Source: a bacterium (GTDB taxonomy: Bacteria > Bdellovibrionota > UBA1018). From it: a DNA stretch of 64,000 nt. The notes beneath the pieces were generated by a model. That model was given only the letters and a program-made list of their open reading frames with translations, was not told the DNA's origin and made no database searches. How positions within the stretch are numbered: position 1 is the stretch's first letter; the number at the start of each line of letters is the position of its first letter. Positions 36,190 through 48,151 of this stretch are shown here, one piece after another. The position numbers were made by a program, and so were the translations under genes. The stretch covers positions 62,001 to 126,000 of the forward strand of contig JAIEMT010000016.1 of the NCBI GenBank assembly GCA_019751945.1, given 5' to 3'.

Positions 36190-37342
36190 TCAGGCACGAA
36201 GCTTAGTCTTACATTCCCAGCGGCTCACTGCTCGTAAACCGTTTGGGACGGGAGTCGCTGCCACCCTTTCTGCCGTTGAGCATCTGGGCTACGTGCAGAT
36301 CGATACGATTTCAGTCGTGGAGCGCGCTCATCACCACGTGCTTTGGTCTCGCGTGCCGGACTACACTCCCCGGGTTTTGCATCAGCTTCAATTTGAGCAG
36401 AAAAAAATCTTTGAGTACTGGAGTCACGCCGCTGCGTTTCTCCCCATGCGAGACTATCGATTTTCTTTGCGCCGAAAGAATCAGTACCTCTCTGGAAGAA
36501 AGCACTACCGTTCGAAGAATAAAAAAGTTCGTGAACTGGTGCTGAAGAGAATTCAGAACGAAGGTCCGTTGCAGGCGCGTGACTTCGAAGCCCCTAAACG
36601 CTCGAAGTCGGGCCCCTGGTTCGAATGGAAACCCGCCAAGGTGGCCCTCGAGCAGTTGTTCTTGGAAGGCACGCTGATGGTGCCCGAGCGTCGAGGCTTT
36701 CAAAAAGTTTTTGATCTCACCGAGCGAGTTCTCTCGGGTGTGAGTGAAGTGAATTGGAGTGCACCGACCGAGGCGGAATTTGCGCAGCATCTTATTCGAA
36801 ATGCCCTACGGTTTCAGGGATTCGCCTCCTTGGATGAGGTAAGTTACTTGCGTCAGGGGGTGAAGAGCATTGTCGCCAAGGAGTTGAGAAATTTGGAAGA
36901 AGCAGGGGAGCTTCAAAGAATTCAAATTGGAGGAGAAAAAGGTTCTGAAAGTTATGCTCTAAGCTCCCTCTTGGAAAAGATTTCGAACGAGAGTCTCGAC
37001 CAAGTTCGGATTTTGTCTCCCTTCGATAACTTTATAATCCAGAGAAAGCGTCTCCGCCGCCTCTTTGATTACGACTATGTCATTGAGTGCTACGTCCCTG
37101 AACCCAAGCGTAAGTTCGGCTACTTTTGTTTGCCTATTCTCTATGGCGACCGCCTAGTGGGACGAATCGATGCCAAGGCCGAACGGGATCAAAAGCTTCT
37201 GATTGTGAAATCTGCGTTCTTTGAGAAGGCGGCATCGAAGCTCCGAAAAGATCAGCGATTCATGACGGAGTTCATGCAGGAGCTGGAAGGTTTCGCTGAA
37301 TTCAACGGCTGTGAACGGGTTGAGGCTCGAGCTCTCGGTTGA
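36140..37342 (+). CDS. YcaQ/AlkZ-family winged-helix DNA glycosylase
   Basis: 400 aa. Members unhook interstrand cross-links and remove bulky alkylated bases. The catalytic Q-x-D motif is visible as VQIDTISVVERAHHHVLWSR near residue 50, followed by winged-helix repeats and a C-terminal beta-region (LSPFDNFIIQRKRLRRLFDYDY). The QxD form is that of E. coli YcaQ rather than the QxQ form of Streptomyces AlkZ. The ATG at 36140 overlaps the membrane gene by 50 nt; a TTG start further in, near 36187, is possible. Confidence 0.9.
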   Translation: MARSSGIPHNSQKLSLDQARSLVLHSQRLTARKPFGTGVAATLSAVEHLGYVQIDTISVVERAHHHVLWSRVPDYTPRVLHQLQFEQKKIFEYWSHAAAFLPMRDYRFSLRRKNQYLSGRKHYRSKNKKVRELVLKRIQNEGPLQARDFEAPKRSKSGPWFEWKPAKVALEQLFLEGTLMVPERRGFQKVFDLTERVLSGVSEVNWSAPTEAEFAQHLIRNALRFQGFASLDEVSYLRQGVKSIVAKELRNLEEAGELQRIQIGGEKGSESYALSSLLEKISNESLDQVRILSPFDNFIIQRKRLRRLFDYDYVIECYVPEPKRKFGYFCLPILYGDRLVGRIDAKAERDQKLLIVKSAFFEKAASKLRKDQRFMTEFMQELEGFAEFNGCERVEARALG

Positions 37343-37361
37343 ATCGTGCTAAGCAATCGCT

Positions 37362-38420
37362 GTGTATTCCCTGGAAGACTATGATTTCCTGCTCCCCGAG
37401 GGCCTGATTGCCGAACGCCCCATCGAACCTCGCGATGCTTCGCGATTGCTCGTTTTGAATCGAGCAACTCGGAGTTGGGAGCATCGGCGTTTCAATGACC
37501 TATTGGACTATCTGAACGATCAAGATGTGCTCGTGGCGAATTCCACTCGAGTGATTCCCGCTCGGTTTCGGGGATATCGAATTCTGCCTCGTGAAAAGCA
37601 GGGCGGGAAAGTTGAAGTTCTTCTTCTAAAGAAACAAGGTGAGAATCTTTGGGAGGCCGCCTTTCACGCCAGCGTGCGCGGACTCGTCGGAGTGCGATTT
37701 AAGTTTTCGATTCCTTCAGGCGGAGAATTACAAGGCGAAATCACTCGCGGTTCGGTGGATTCTCCTCATGGAACCGTTTGGGTTCAGTTCGATCGCGATC
37801 CTCTGACGTCGGGTGCGGGTTCGATTCCTTTGCCTCCTTACATCAATCGAGATCCCGAACAGTCCGACGAGAAGAGTTATCAAACCATTTACGCGAAGAC
37901 CCCGGGGTCGGTGGCGGCACCGACGGCGGGGTTGCACTTCACTCCTCAGATTTTAGAAAAACTGAAGAAACAGGGCGTGGGCTGGCAGGAAGTTCTCTTG
38001 AATGTGGGGCTGGGAACTTTCCGACCGGTGAAAGTTTCGGATATCCGCGGGCACGAAATGCATGCGGAGGACTTCGAGGTGGAAGACAGAGCTGCCCGGG
38101 CGATCACCGAGGCGAAGCAGGCCGGAAAAAGAATTGTGGCGGTGGGAACGACTTCGGTTCGTGTCCTCGAAACGGCTTGGGATTCTGAGGCCAAGAGGCT
38201 TCGAAGTGGGGCAGGGAGTACCTCGATTTTTCTCTACCCGGGAGGGCCGAAAATCCGGGCAGTAGACAGGCTGATTACGAATTTTCACCTCCCGAAATCG
38301 ACTCTTTTAATGTTGGTGAGTTCTCTCGCAGGACGGGACCTGACGCTGGCAGCCTATCAGGACGCGGTTAAAATGAAGTACCGCTTCTTCAGTTACGGCG
38401 ACGCCATGTTGATTCTGTAA
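37362..38420 (+). CDS. queA: S-adenosylmethionine:tRNA ribosyltransferase-isomerase
   Basis: Makes epoxyqueuosine in tRNA from preQ1-modified tRNA and AdoMet. GTG start; N-terminus YSLEDYDFLLPEGLIAERP is typical. Other family motifs: VLVANSTRVIPARF, KTPGSVAAPTAGLHFTP and TNFHLPKSTLLMLVS. 352 aa is normal. It works with tgt (39694 here) in the same pathway; two unrelated genes separate them. Confidence 0.96.
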   Translation: MYSLEDYDFLLPEGLIAERPIEPRDASRLLVLNRATRSWEHRRFNDLLDYLNDQDVLVANSTRVIPARFRGYRILPREKQGGKVEVLLLKKQGENLWEAAFHASVRGLVGVRFKFSIPSGGELQGEITRGSVDSPHGTVWVQFDRDPLTSGAGSIPLPPYINRDPEQSDEKSYQTIYAKTPGSVAAPTAGLHFTPQILEKLKKQGVGWQEVLLNVGLGTFRPVKVSDIRGHEMHAEDFEVEDRAARAITEAKQAGKRIVAVGTTSVRVLETAWDSEAKRLRSGAGSTSIFLYPGGPKIRAVDRLITNFHLPKSTLLMLVSSLAGRDLTLAAYQDAVKMKYRFFSYGDAMLIL

Positions 38421-38497
38421 ATTATTCAATAACATAGCTATATTAAATAGTAATTGTGCATTGCGCTCAGCTAGGCGAAAATAGAGCTGGGGGCAAC

Positions 38498-38989
38498 ATG
38501 TTAAAACTACACTCTTTTTTAAAAATACCGGCCTGCATCATGGGGTTTTCCATGCTGGCTACCCCAGCTTTTGCGGGACAGGGAGAGGTCGAAAACAATC
38601 CGTCACAAAAGGTATCCTGTGGAAGAACTCCCGCCGACGACACTGTTGTTGACGAAGTCCTGAGAAATGGAACCCGACAGGCCATCATTAAACATGATTC
38701 TCAGGGGAATCCGACTTTTGTCGAAATGGTCACCAAGATCAATGGCAAGAAGGACGAGAAGAAGTCCATCAACATGCAGGACCAGAAGAAGAAGCGGGAC
38801 GCAGAACCCTATCTTCGTATCGAAAAAGACTGCGACAATCCTCCACCTGAAAGCTCTTTTTCAAGAAAACGAAGAGAGCTGCTCGAGAAGTTCAAGAGGA
38901 AGTCTCACGAAAATCGTCCCAAAATCGAAGAGGAAGCTCGTCAACTCGGCAAGGATTTCGGCGTGGACCCCGCGGGCATTCCTAAATAA
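38498..38989 (+). CDS. Exported protein, unknown
   Basis: 163 aa. I start at ATG 38498 (MLKLHSFLKIPACIMGFSML), which begins a signal peptide ending TPAFA|GQ; an ATG at 38456 would add 14 residues before it. The mature part has two cysteines (VSCGRTPADD, KDCDNPPPES) and a basic coiled-coil-like C-terminus (SRKRRELLEKFKRKSHENR). No family recognised. It sits between queA and the MBL hydrolase with its own 77-nt upstream gap. Confidence 0.68.
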   Translation: MLKLHSFLKIPACIMGFSMLATPAFAGQGEVENNPSQKVSCGRTPADDTVVDEVLRNGTRQAIIKHDSQGNPTFVEMVTKINGKKDEKKSINMQDQKKKRDAEPYLRIEKDCDNPPPESSFSRKRRELLEKFKRKSHENRPKIEEEARQLGKDFGVDPAGIPK

Positions 38990-39010
38990 TCTGTGCTATG
39001 ACCTGGCTCC

Positions 39011-41260
<2,250 letters not shown>

Positions 41261-41290
41261 GTTTCAGGAAGTTTTCGTAGGAGAGAGTGT

Positions 41291-43024
41291 ATGGGTCGTG
41301 CGTGGTGGAGTCGTTTCTTATTACTGATTTTCTTTGTCGTTTTGGCTACCGTTTACGTCATTCCGACGGTGGGCGGCCTCGATCCTGAGAAAACCAAGTT
41401 TCCGTTCACTAAGAAAATTAATTTAGGTTTGGATCTACAAGGCGGGCTCTACCTGGTTTTGGGCGCTGACTTTAATAAGGTGATGCGCGATGTGGTTCAT
41501 CGTCAAGGCCCCGGCGTGGAAACCGATTTGAAAGAGAAGGGTGTTGTCGGAGCTCGCGCTCAAGGTGTGCACGATGGCTTTCCGGTCGACGATCCGCGAA
41601 TCGTCGTGGACTTCGAACCGTCGAAGCGAGACGAAGTCTATAAAATCATCAAGACCGATTACACGTATTTACGTTTGGCCGCAGAGAAGCCGGGTCATTT
41701 CGAATTCGGTTTGACTCGCGAATATAAAAACGAAATTCGTGAGCGCACGATCAATCAAAGTAAGGAAGTCATTCGAAACCGTATCGATGAATTCGGCGTG
41801 GCCGAGCCGGCGATTACCACTCAAGGTGTTGATCGCATCGTGGTCGAGCTTCCTGGTATTCGCGAAGTCGACCGCGCAAAGGCATTGATTGGTCAGACTG
41901 CTCGCTTGGAGTTCAAGCTGGTAGATACGAAGCAGATGTCTCCCGATAAGCTGATGCAGCTCATTGCCGACATCGAGAAGCAGCACAACGTTACCTTTAA
42001 AGAAGGTCAGAAGTTTTCGGACTATGTGAATAAGATTAACGAACACGCCAAGGGCAAGATCCCGGCAGGTTTGGAAATCGCGTTCCAGCGCGAGAACATG
42101 CCAGGCCAGGCCGCTGAAGCGGGAGCAAGTCGTTTCCCGTACCTTTTAAAGGCGAAGGCTGAAATTACTGGGGAAGATTTGCAAGACGCTCAGGTCACCT
42201 TTGATCGGGAGCGAGGCAATCAACCGCAAGTCGCTTTCCGTCTCACTCCCCGTGGGGCAGGTCTCTTCGATAAAGTCACGACCGAGCATACGCGTGAACA
42301 GTTTGCCATCGTTCTCGACAACGTCGTGAAGTCGGCTCCCGTCATTAACGAACGTATCCCGAATGGGAGCGGCGTGATTTCCTTGGGCCGAGGCGGCGGG
42401 GATCAGCTTTTGAAAGAAGCAAAAGATTTGGCCATCGTGCTTCGAGCCGGTGCGCTTCCCACTCAGTTGGATTTCTTAGAACAACGCGTGGTGGGTCCGT
42501 CGTTGGGACAAGACTCGATTAAGAAGGGCGCGTTCGCCAGTTTGATCGGCTGTTTGGCGGTATTTGTTTTCGTTCTGATTTACTACCGAGTGAGCGGCGC
42601 CATCGCTGTCCTTTCACTGGTGCTGAACGTCCTATTCGTGTTGGCTATCTTAGTGGGGCTGGATGCGACGTTAACTCTTCCCGGTATCGCGGGGATTGCG
42701 TTGACGGTGGGTATCGCGGTCGACTCGAACGTCGTGATCTACGAACGTATTCGAGAAGAATTGCGGCACGGGAAAAGTCCCCATGGCGCAGTGGAGTCGG
42801 GGTTCCAAAAAGCTTTCCGAACCATTCTCGATGCGAACGTCACTAACGCTGCAGCAGCGCTTGTGTTGATGGTTTACGGAACAGGCCCCATCAAGGGTTT
42901 CGCAGTTACGATGATGATCGGGATTGTGACCACGCTGTTTACGGCAGTCTTTGTTTGTAAGTTGATCTTCGATTGGTACCTCCGAGTCCTCGAAGGAAAA
43001 CGTACGGCTGAAATTAGTATCTGA
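41291..43024 (+). CDS. secD: Protein translocase subunit SecD
   Basis: Uses the proton gradient to pull exported proteins through the Sec channel. 577 aa; N-terminal TM, GLDLQGGLYLVLGAD, then the large periplasmic P1 domain and five C-terminal TMs with the typical GIAVDSNVVIYERIREEL segment. GGAG in the leader lies 8-10 nt before the ATG. secF starts 10 nt after the stop. Confidence 0.97.
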   Translation: MGRAWWSRFLLLIFFVVLATVYVIPTVGGLDPEKTKFPFTKKINLGLDLQGGLYLVLGADFNKVMRDVVHRQGPGVETDLKEKGVVGARAQGVHDGFPVDDPRIVVDFEPSKRDEVYKIIKTDYTYLRLAAEKPGHFEFGLTREYKNEIRERTINQSKEVIRNRIDEFGVAEPAITTQGVDRIVVELPGIREVDRAKALIGQTARLEFKLVDTKQMSPDKLMQLIADIEKQHNVTFKEGQKFSDYVNKINEHAKGKIPAGLEIAFQRENMPGQAAEAGASRFPYLLKAKAEITGEDLQDAQVTFDRERGNQPQVAFRLTPRGAGLFDKVTTEHTREQFAIVLDNVVKSAPVINERIPNGSGVISLGRGGGDQLLKEAKDLAIVLRAGALPTQLDFLEQRVVGPSLGQDSIKKGAFASLIGCLAVFVFVLIYYRVSGAIAVLSLVLNVLFVLAILVGLDATLTLPGIAGIALTVGIAVDSNVVIYERIREELRHGKSPHGAVESGFQKAFRTILDANVTNAAAALVLMVYGTGPIKGFAVTMMIGIVTTLFTAVFVCKLIFDWYLRVLEGKRTAEISI

Positions 43025-43034
43025 GGCAACGACC

Positions 43035-44018
43035 ATGAAAAAAATGTTTGAAATCATTCGGCCGGACACCAACATCAACTTCGTAGGACTGAGAAATTTC
43101 TATCTCGGCCTCTCAGTTTTTTTGATCGCCGGAACTTTGGTACTTTTCTATACCAAGGGGTTGAACTACGGCATCGACTATACGGGCGGTGCAGAAGTTC
43201 AGATCCGAGTTCCTCAAGCCTGGGATATTAGTAAAGTTCGTAGTGAATTAGAAAATGCAGAGATTAAAGGTCTTAAGGTTCAACAGATTGGTGAGCCTAA
43301 AGATTCCCAGTACCTGGTGAAAGCTCAAGGGGATGAAAGCTCTTTGAATAAAGTCGCGGGACAGGTTTCTGCGGCGCTTTTGAAATCTCTGAAGGCTAGC
43401 GATTTCGAAATTCAGCGAGCAGACGTGGTCGGTCCTGCTGCAGGTGAAAGTCTGCGCATGAGCGGTTATCTCTCCATGCTCTACGCCCTGCTTTGCATCT
43501 TGGTTTACGTCACCATTCGATTTGATTTGAGATACTCGCCCGGTGCCGTGTTGGCGTTGTTCCACGACAGTGTGATCACCATGGGCGTGTTCATTGTGAC
43601 TCAGAAGCAGTTTGACCTTCAGATTTTGGCCGCCGTCTTGGCGTTGATCGGTTATTCGAATAACGACACGATCATCGTTTACGACCGAGTTCGTGAAACC
43701 TTACACAATCACCCAGGCATGGATATCGAGAAGGCCGTGAATAAAGCGGTGAACGAGACCTTGGGACGAACTATTCTGACCTCGGCTTGTACCTTCCTGA
43801 CTGTGTTCTCGCTGTGGATGTTCGGCGGAAAAGTGATTGAGGACTTCGCATTTACATTGATGGTGGGCTTGGTGGTCGGAGCTTATTCGTCCATCTTCGT
43901 TGCCAGCTCGTTCGTGATCACGATGACTCATTATTATGAGCGTCGGGCTGCGAAGCAAAAGTCGTCGGGCAGCAAGCGCCGCGTGCACGTCAAGCCGGAG
44001 CCGAAGTTCGAATCGTAG
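43035..44018 (+). CDS. secF: Protein translocase subunit SecF
   Basis: Partner of SecD. 327 aa with six TM segments, N-terminal NYGIDYTGGAEVQIR motif and the SecF hallmark LIGYSNNDTIIVYDRVRE; C-terminal basic tail. SecD and SecF are separate genes, not fused. recJ follows after 21 nt. Confidence 0.97.
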   Translation: MKKMFEIIRPDTNINFVGLRNFYLGLSVFLIAGTLVLFYTKGLNYGIDYTGGAEVQIRVPQAWDISKVRSELENAEIKGLKVQQIGEPKDSQYLVKAQGDESSLNKVAGQVSAALLKSLKASDFEIQRADVVGPAAGESLRMSGYLSMLYALLCILVYVTIRFDLRYSPGAVLALFHDSVITMGVFIVTQKQFDLQILAAVLALIGYSNNDTIIVYDRVRETLHNHPGMDIEKAVNKAVNETLGRTILTSACTFLTVFSLWMFGGKVIEDFAFTLMVGLVVGAYSSIFVASSFVITMTHYYERRAAKQKSSGSKRRVHVKPEPKFES

Positions 44019-44039
44019 TTCAGGGGTATTGGGGGAAAA

Positions 44040-45836
44040 TTGGGGAAGACGTTGGAACCGAGGCCTTGGAAGCTTCGTGCGCCTGAGGACCAGGCCGAAC
44101 AAGATGCGCTCGCATCGAGGGTTCAAAACCTTCAGGCCGAGACCGGTCTTTCGCGTCTGACCTTACAAATCAGTCTTTCTCGGGGACTGGAGTCCGCCGA
44201 AGCCATCCAGCACTTTCTTTCTCCTCGTTTAGAAGAGCTCAAAGATCCGTTCACCATTCAGGACATGTCCAAGGCGATCGAACGTCTGAGTCTCGCTCGG
44301 GCTCAGAAGGAAAGGCTCCGAGTTTTTGGGGACTACGACGTCGATGGCACCACGGGTGCCGCGCTCTTTACCTGGATCTTTCGGGAGTTCGGTTTTGAGT
44401 TCGATGTGCGCCAGCCCGATCGTTTCAAAGATGGTTATGGGTTGAACGTTGCTGCCGTGGAAGATGCCAAGGCAGCCGGTGTTCAGATCTTAGTGACCGT
44501 TGATTGCGGAATCACCAGCTTCGATGCCATTCGAAGAGCAGGGGAGTTGGGAATCGAAGTCATCGTGGTGGATCATCATCAGATTGACTCTACCAAGGGA
44601 GTGCCGCCTGCCTACGCCGTTTTAGATCCGCAGCGCGCAGACTGTCCGAGTGGTTTGAAACAGCTCTGTGGATGTGGTTTGGCATTCTATGTGGCGCGGG
44701 CTCTGCGATCGCACGGAAGGCAGCAGGGATGGTGGGCGCCCGGAGCCGAACCCAATTTAAAACAACATCTCGATTTAGTGGTTCTCGCTACAGCAGCTGA
44801 CATGGTTCCGCTGACGGGTGACAATCACACGCTCGTTCGCCACGGGCTACAAATTCTGAAGCACAGTAAGAAGCCAGGAGTGCGCGCATTGCTGGAGTCT
44901 GCGGGCTTAGCGGGTTCTGCTGTTTCGGGAACTCGAGATCTGACACCTAGTCACCTGGGTTTTGTTCTGGGACCGCGAATCAATGCCTCGGGTCGCTTAG
45001 GTTCTGCTTCAACAGCTTGGGAATTGCTCACGACGGATGATCCTCTCCGTGCAGCCGAATTGGCTCAGACTCTCGATCAGATGAATCGCGAGCGGGCGCA
45101 GATTCAGAATCAGATTTGGGACGAAGTCCGTCGCAAGGTCGAAACCGGCTTGGCTGCAGGAAAATTTCGGCATGGAATTGTGGTGGGTGATCCTGGTTGG
45201 CACGAAGGGGTGATTGGAATTGTCGCTTCAAGAGTGGTGGAGGCTTTCAGAAAACCAGCGGCCATACTCTCACTTCGAGAAGATTACGGCAAGGGCAGTG
45301 TTCGCACTTACGCTGGAAAAAATGTTTTAGAAGCGCTGAAACGGTCGTCCCGATTCTTACGGACTTTTGGTGGGCACCAGCATGCTGCGGGTTTGAGCGT
45401 CGAGCTCGATCAGTTCGACGCCTTTGCAGAAGCCTTCGATCAAGCGCTCAGTGAGATTGAAGTCGATGCAGGCGCGTTGCCCCTTCTCATTGAAGGTCCT
45501 TGCGAAGTGGAAGAGCTTGATGTGAAGGCGTTGCAGGAGATCGAAGCGCTCGGGCCGTTTGGTCCAGGAAATCCCGAGCCTGTTTTTACGATGCGTGCCT
45601 CTGTAAAAAGCAAAAGAGTACTAAAAGAGCGTCATTTAAAACTCAATCTTGCACCAGCAGGATCGGGACGGGCCCGTACCATCGAAGCCATTTGGTTTCA
45701 CGCTGCCGAGATGATGGAAGAGTCGGGGGAAAGCTTGGAGACAGCGGATTCCGAGTGGGCCGGAGTTCCTGAATTGAATCGTTTTCGAGGGCGGGTCACG
45801 CCGACTTTTCGCGTCCGCGATTGGCGAAAAATCTAA
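44040..45836 (+). CDS. recJ: Single-stranded-DNA-specific exonuclease RecJ
   Basis: 5'-3' ssDNA exonuclease in RecF-pathway recombination and mismatch repair. DHH phosphoesterase motifs: FGDYDVDGTTG, TVDCGITS, VVDHHQID, and in the DHHA1 domain GGHQHAAGLSV. C-terminal OB-fold near residues 490-598. A TTG start at 44040 gives 598 aa, with GGGG just upstream. The only queA-tgt-sec neighbour in DNA repair, a frequent arrangement. Confidence 0.94.
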   Translation: MGKTLEPRPWKLRAPEDQAEQDALASRVQNLQAETGLSRLTLQISLSRGLESAEAIQHFLSPRLEELKDPFTIQDMSKAIERLSLARAQKERLRVFGDYDVDGTTGAALFTWIFREFGFEFDVRQPDRFKDGYGLNVAAVEDAKAAGVQILVTVDCGITSFDAIRRAGELGIEVIVVDHHQIDSTKGVPPAYAVLDPQRADCPSGLKQLCGCGLAFYVARALRSHGRQQGWWAPGAEPNLKQHLDLVVLATAADMVPLTGDNHTLVRHGLQILKHSKKPGVRALLESAGLAGSAVSGTRDLTPSHLGFVLGPRINASGRLGSASTAWELLTTDDPLRAAELAQTLDQMNRERAQIQNQIWDEVRRKVETGLAAGKFRHGIVVGDPGWHEGVIGIVASRVVEAFRKPAAILSLREDYGKGSVRTYAGKNVLEALKRSSRFLRTFGGHQHAAGLSVELDQFDAFAEAFDQALSEIEVDAGALPLLIEGPCEVEELDVKALQEIEALGPFGPGNPEPVFTMRASVKSKRVLKERHLKLNLAPAGSGRARTIEAIWFHAAEMMEESGESLETADSEWAGVPELNRFRGRVTPTFRVRDWRKI

Positions 45837-45863
45837 AACCGGGCATCAGTCGCCGGTGGGAAG

Positions 45864-45892
45864 TTTCTGCATCTTTAACGCAGAAATTTATT
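45864..45892 (+). terminator. Weak hairpin after recJ, possible terminator
   Basis: TTTCTGC (45864-45870) and GCAGAAA (45880-45886) around a 9-nt loop, followed by TTTATT. The stem is short and the T-run is interrupted, so it is at best a weak terminator before the GTG of the subtilase gene at 45909. Confidence 0.3.
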
Positions 45893-45908
45893 AAATTAAC
45901 ATTGAATA

Positions 45909-47621
45909 GTGTCCAAAGACCTTCGTCAGCAAATCTTCGTAGCTGGAGTTATTTCGTTCGCTCTTGTCTCGGCCACTTTCGCGGCAAAGTCGGGAAAAAG
46001 TCTTGGAGTCGCTCAACGACCGGACTACGTTCCAGGCGAAGTCCTTGTGAAACTGAATGCTGAGACCGTTCGTACCTTGAACAACGACGCCATGTCGGGA
46101 GTGGTTGGCCAGTTAGTTTCCCAGAAACTGAGCGGTGCGGCGGTTCTCTCGGTAAACGCATTGAAGACCGATCGAAGCCTCTTTAAAGTTCAGATCGAAA
46201 CCCGCGATGTGGAGTTAGCCAGTGAAAAAATCGCAAGCCATCCTTCAGTCGAGTACGCTGAACCGAACTATTACTTTTATGCCACAGGACTTCCGAATGA
46301 CCCGGACTTCAGTAAAACTTGGTCATTAAAAAACACCGGCCAAAGTGATTCTCGCCAGGTTGCCGGCACTCCGGGAATGGACCTCGATGTCACTCGTCTT
46401 TGGGATGAAGGGATCACCGGAAGTGAGAACGTCTTAGTAGCTGTTGTCGATACGGGGGTGGATTGGACTCATCCCGATCTCGCAGCAAATCTTTTCACCA
46501 ATCGAGCCGAATCTGGCGCCCAAGCCATCGATGGCGTCGACAATGACCGCAACGGCTTCATTGATGATGAACATGGTTGGAACTTCGCCGCGAAAACGAA
46601 TAATTCTCGCGACGACAACGGCCACGGTACTCACGTTTCAGGGACCATCGGCGCGGTCGGTAACGATCGCGTCGGTATTCCGGGTGTGAACTGGAATGTT
46701 TCGATTCTTCCAGTGAAGTATCTCACCGCAGCCGGAGTAGGTACCACCGCTGACGGTGTGGATGCCATTAACTACGCCCACAAGATGAACGCCCGAATCA
46801 TTAATTGTAGCTGGGTGGGGCGCAATTTCTCACAAGCTCTCAATGACGCCATTGAAAGTGCTGGTAAAGACGGAATACTGGTGGTGGCTGCCGCTGGTAA
46901 CAACGGCTCGAGCAATGACTCCGTTCCTCTCTATCCCGCAAACTATCCACTCGACAATATTGTGTCCGTCGCGGCTCTCGATAATCGTGGCTTGCTGACG
47001 GGTTTCTCGAACTTTGGGAAGTTCTCAACAGACGTCGCGGCTCCCGGAAATGATATTTGGAGCACGCTCCCCGGCGGGAAGTACGGCGCAAACAGTGGAA
47101 CTTCGATGGCAGCACCTCACGTTGCGGGTGTGGCAGCGTTGATGCTCTCTCAGAACCCCGGTGCCACTCCGACAGATTTAAGGCAGCGTTTGATCAATGG
47201 AAGCATTCCCTCCGATACGCTTCGATCTAAACTCTTAGCAAAAGGTCGAGTGAGCGCTTACAACTCGGTTCACGGAATTGTCGCCAAAAAACCAGATCCT
47301 TTAGAATCCGATTGGATCGACGAATCCTTTAGCGCAGATAGCGCGCATCCGTATGCGAACGGCACTGATCAATCTTTTGTCGTGTCTCATCCGGGGGCTA
47401 CGGCTATTCGTGTGATATTTGAACAACTCGATACGGAACGACGATACGATCAAGTGTTCATTCAGGACGGACAAGGGAAGGTTGTCGAGGAATTGTCTGG
47501 ATCTTTTACCCGCTACGCTTCAGAGTATGTACGAGGCGATAAACTCGTCGTTCGACTTAAATCCGATGGAACGAACAATGCCTATGGTCTCAAAATCAAC
47601 ACCCTTCAGTATACGAAATAA
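45909..47621 (+). CDS. Secreted subtilisin-like serine protease (S8)
   Basis: 570 aa, GTG start. A signal peptide (IFVAGVISFALVSATFAA) is followed by an I9-type propeptide (about residues 40-125), and the S8 catalytic domain: D181 (VVDTGVDWTHPDL), H239 (NGHGTHVSG), oxyanion Asn in AAAGNNGSS, S399 (SGTSMAAPHVAG). A C-terminal beta-rich domain (about 470-570, with SYDQVF-like YDQVFIQDGQGKVV) resembles CUB domains. Expected to be exported via Sec then T2SS. It may serve in prey or host protein degradation if the organism is predatory, which is inference. Confidence 0.93.
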   Translation: MSKDLRQQIFVAGVISFALVSATFAAKSGKSLGVAQRPDYVPGEVLVKLNAETVRTLNNDAMSGVVGQLVSQKLSGAAVLSVNALKTDRSLFKVQIETRDVELASEKIASHPSVEYAEPNYYFYATGLPNDPDFSKTWSLKNTGQSDSRQVAGTPGMDLDVTRLWDEGITGSENVLVAVVDTGVDWTHPDLAANLFTNRAESGAQAIDGVDNDRNGFIDDEHGWNFAAKTNNSRDDNGHGTHVSGTIGAVGNDRVGIPGVNWNVSILPVKYLTAAGVGTTADGVDAINYAHKMNARIINCSWVGRNFSQALNDAIESAGKDGILVVAAAGNNGSSNDSVPLYPANYPLDNIVSVAALDNRGLLTGFSNFGKFSTDVAAPGNDIWSTLPGGKYGANSGTSMAAPHVAGVAALMLSQNPGATPTDLRQRLINGSIPSDTLRSKLLAKGRVSAYNSVHGIVAKKPDPLESDWIDESFSADSAHPYANGTDQSFVVSHPGATAIRVIFEQLDTERRYDQVFIQDGQGKVVEELSGSFTRYASEYVRGDKLVVRLKSDGTNNAYGLKINTLQYTK

Positions 47622-48144
47622 GCTTCCTCTCATTTTTCTTTTGGTTTTTGCAACCCAGCTCGCTTTCGCGAACGATGGGGTCAAAGAATCTGCGGCTGAT
47701 GTAGCGGCGAAGGAAAAGGCGGCGAAAGCGGCTGCGAAGGAAGCGGCAAAAGAGGGCAAGGTTCTTCTCAAGCTTTTTAAGAACGCCCAAGACATTGAAA
47801 TGAAGGCGCAAGACCATCGTTTTAAAGTGGAGTTGAAGGAGTTTGATCAGGCTCAAGCTGCGAAGCGAAAGGAATTTCAAACCACCGAAACGGCTAAACG
47901 TCGAAAGTTTTTTGATGAGAATACGCGCGGTCCTGAGCGTCGCAAGTACATGCACGAGTTGATCGATCGCCGGAAAGAATTAGAAGCGAGCTTGAAAGAT
48001 GAGCGCACTAGAAAAACCCAGGAACAAACGGATGCTCGTCTCAGCATGAAGCAAAAGCACGAAGATCATCTGAAAAAGTTCGAAGAAAAAATTCAGAAGG
48101 GGGAACGCCCCTCGGAAGACCTCTGGCCAAAACTAGGCCGATAA
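47578..48144 (+). CDS. Exported coiled-coil protein rich in Ala, Lys, Glu
   Basis: 188 aa. Start chosen at 47578 (MPMVSKSTPFSIRNKLPL), so it overlaps the subtilase gene by 44 nt; nearby ATGs at 47566 and 47584 are alternatives. Signal peptide: NKLPLIFLLVFATQLAFA|ND. The mature protein is almost entirely charged helix (AAKEKAAKAAAKEAAKEG; RRKYMHELIDRRKELEAS), a long coiled coil. No family recognised. The overlap suggests coupled expression with the protease. Confidence 0.68.
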   Translation: MPMVSKSTPFSIRNKLPLIFLLVFATQLAFANDGVKESAADVAAKEKAAKAAAKEAAKEGKVLLKLFKNAQDIEMKAQDHRFKVELKEFDQAQAAKRKEFQTTETAKRRKFFDENTRGPERRKYMHELIDRRKELEASLKDERTRKTQEQTDARLSMKQKHEDHLKKFEEKIQKGERPSEDLWPKLGR

Positions 48145-48151
48145 TTGATAA

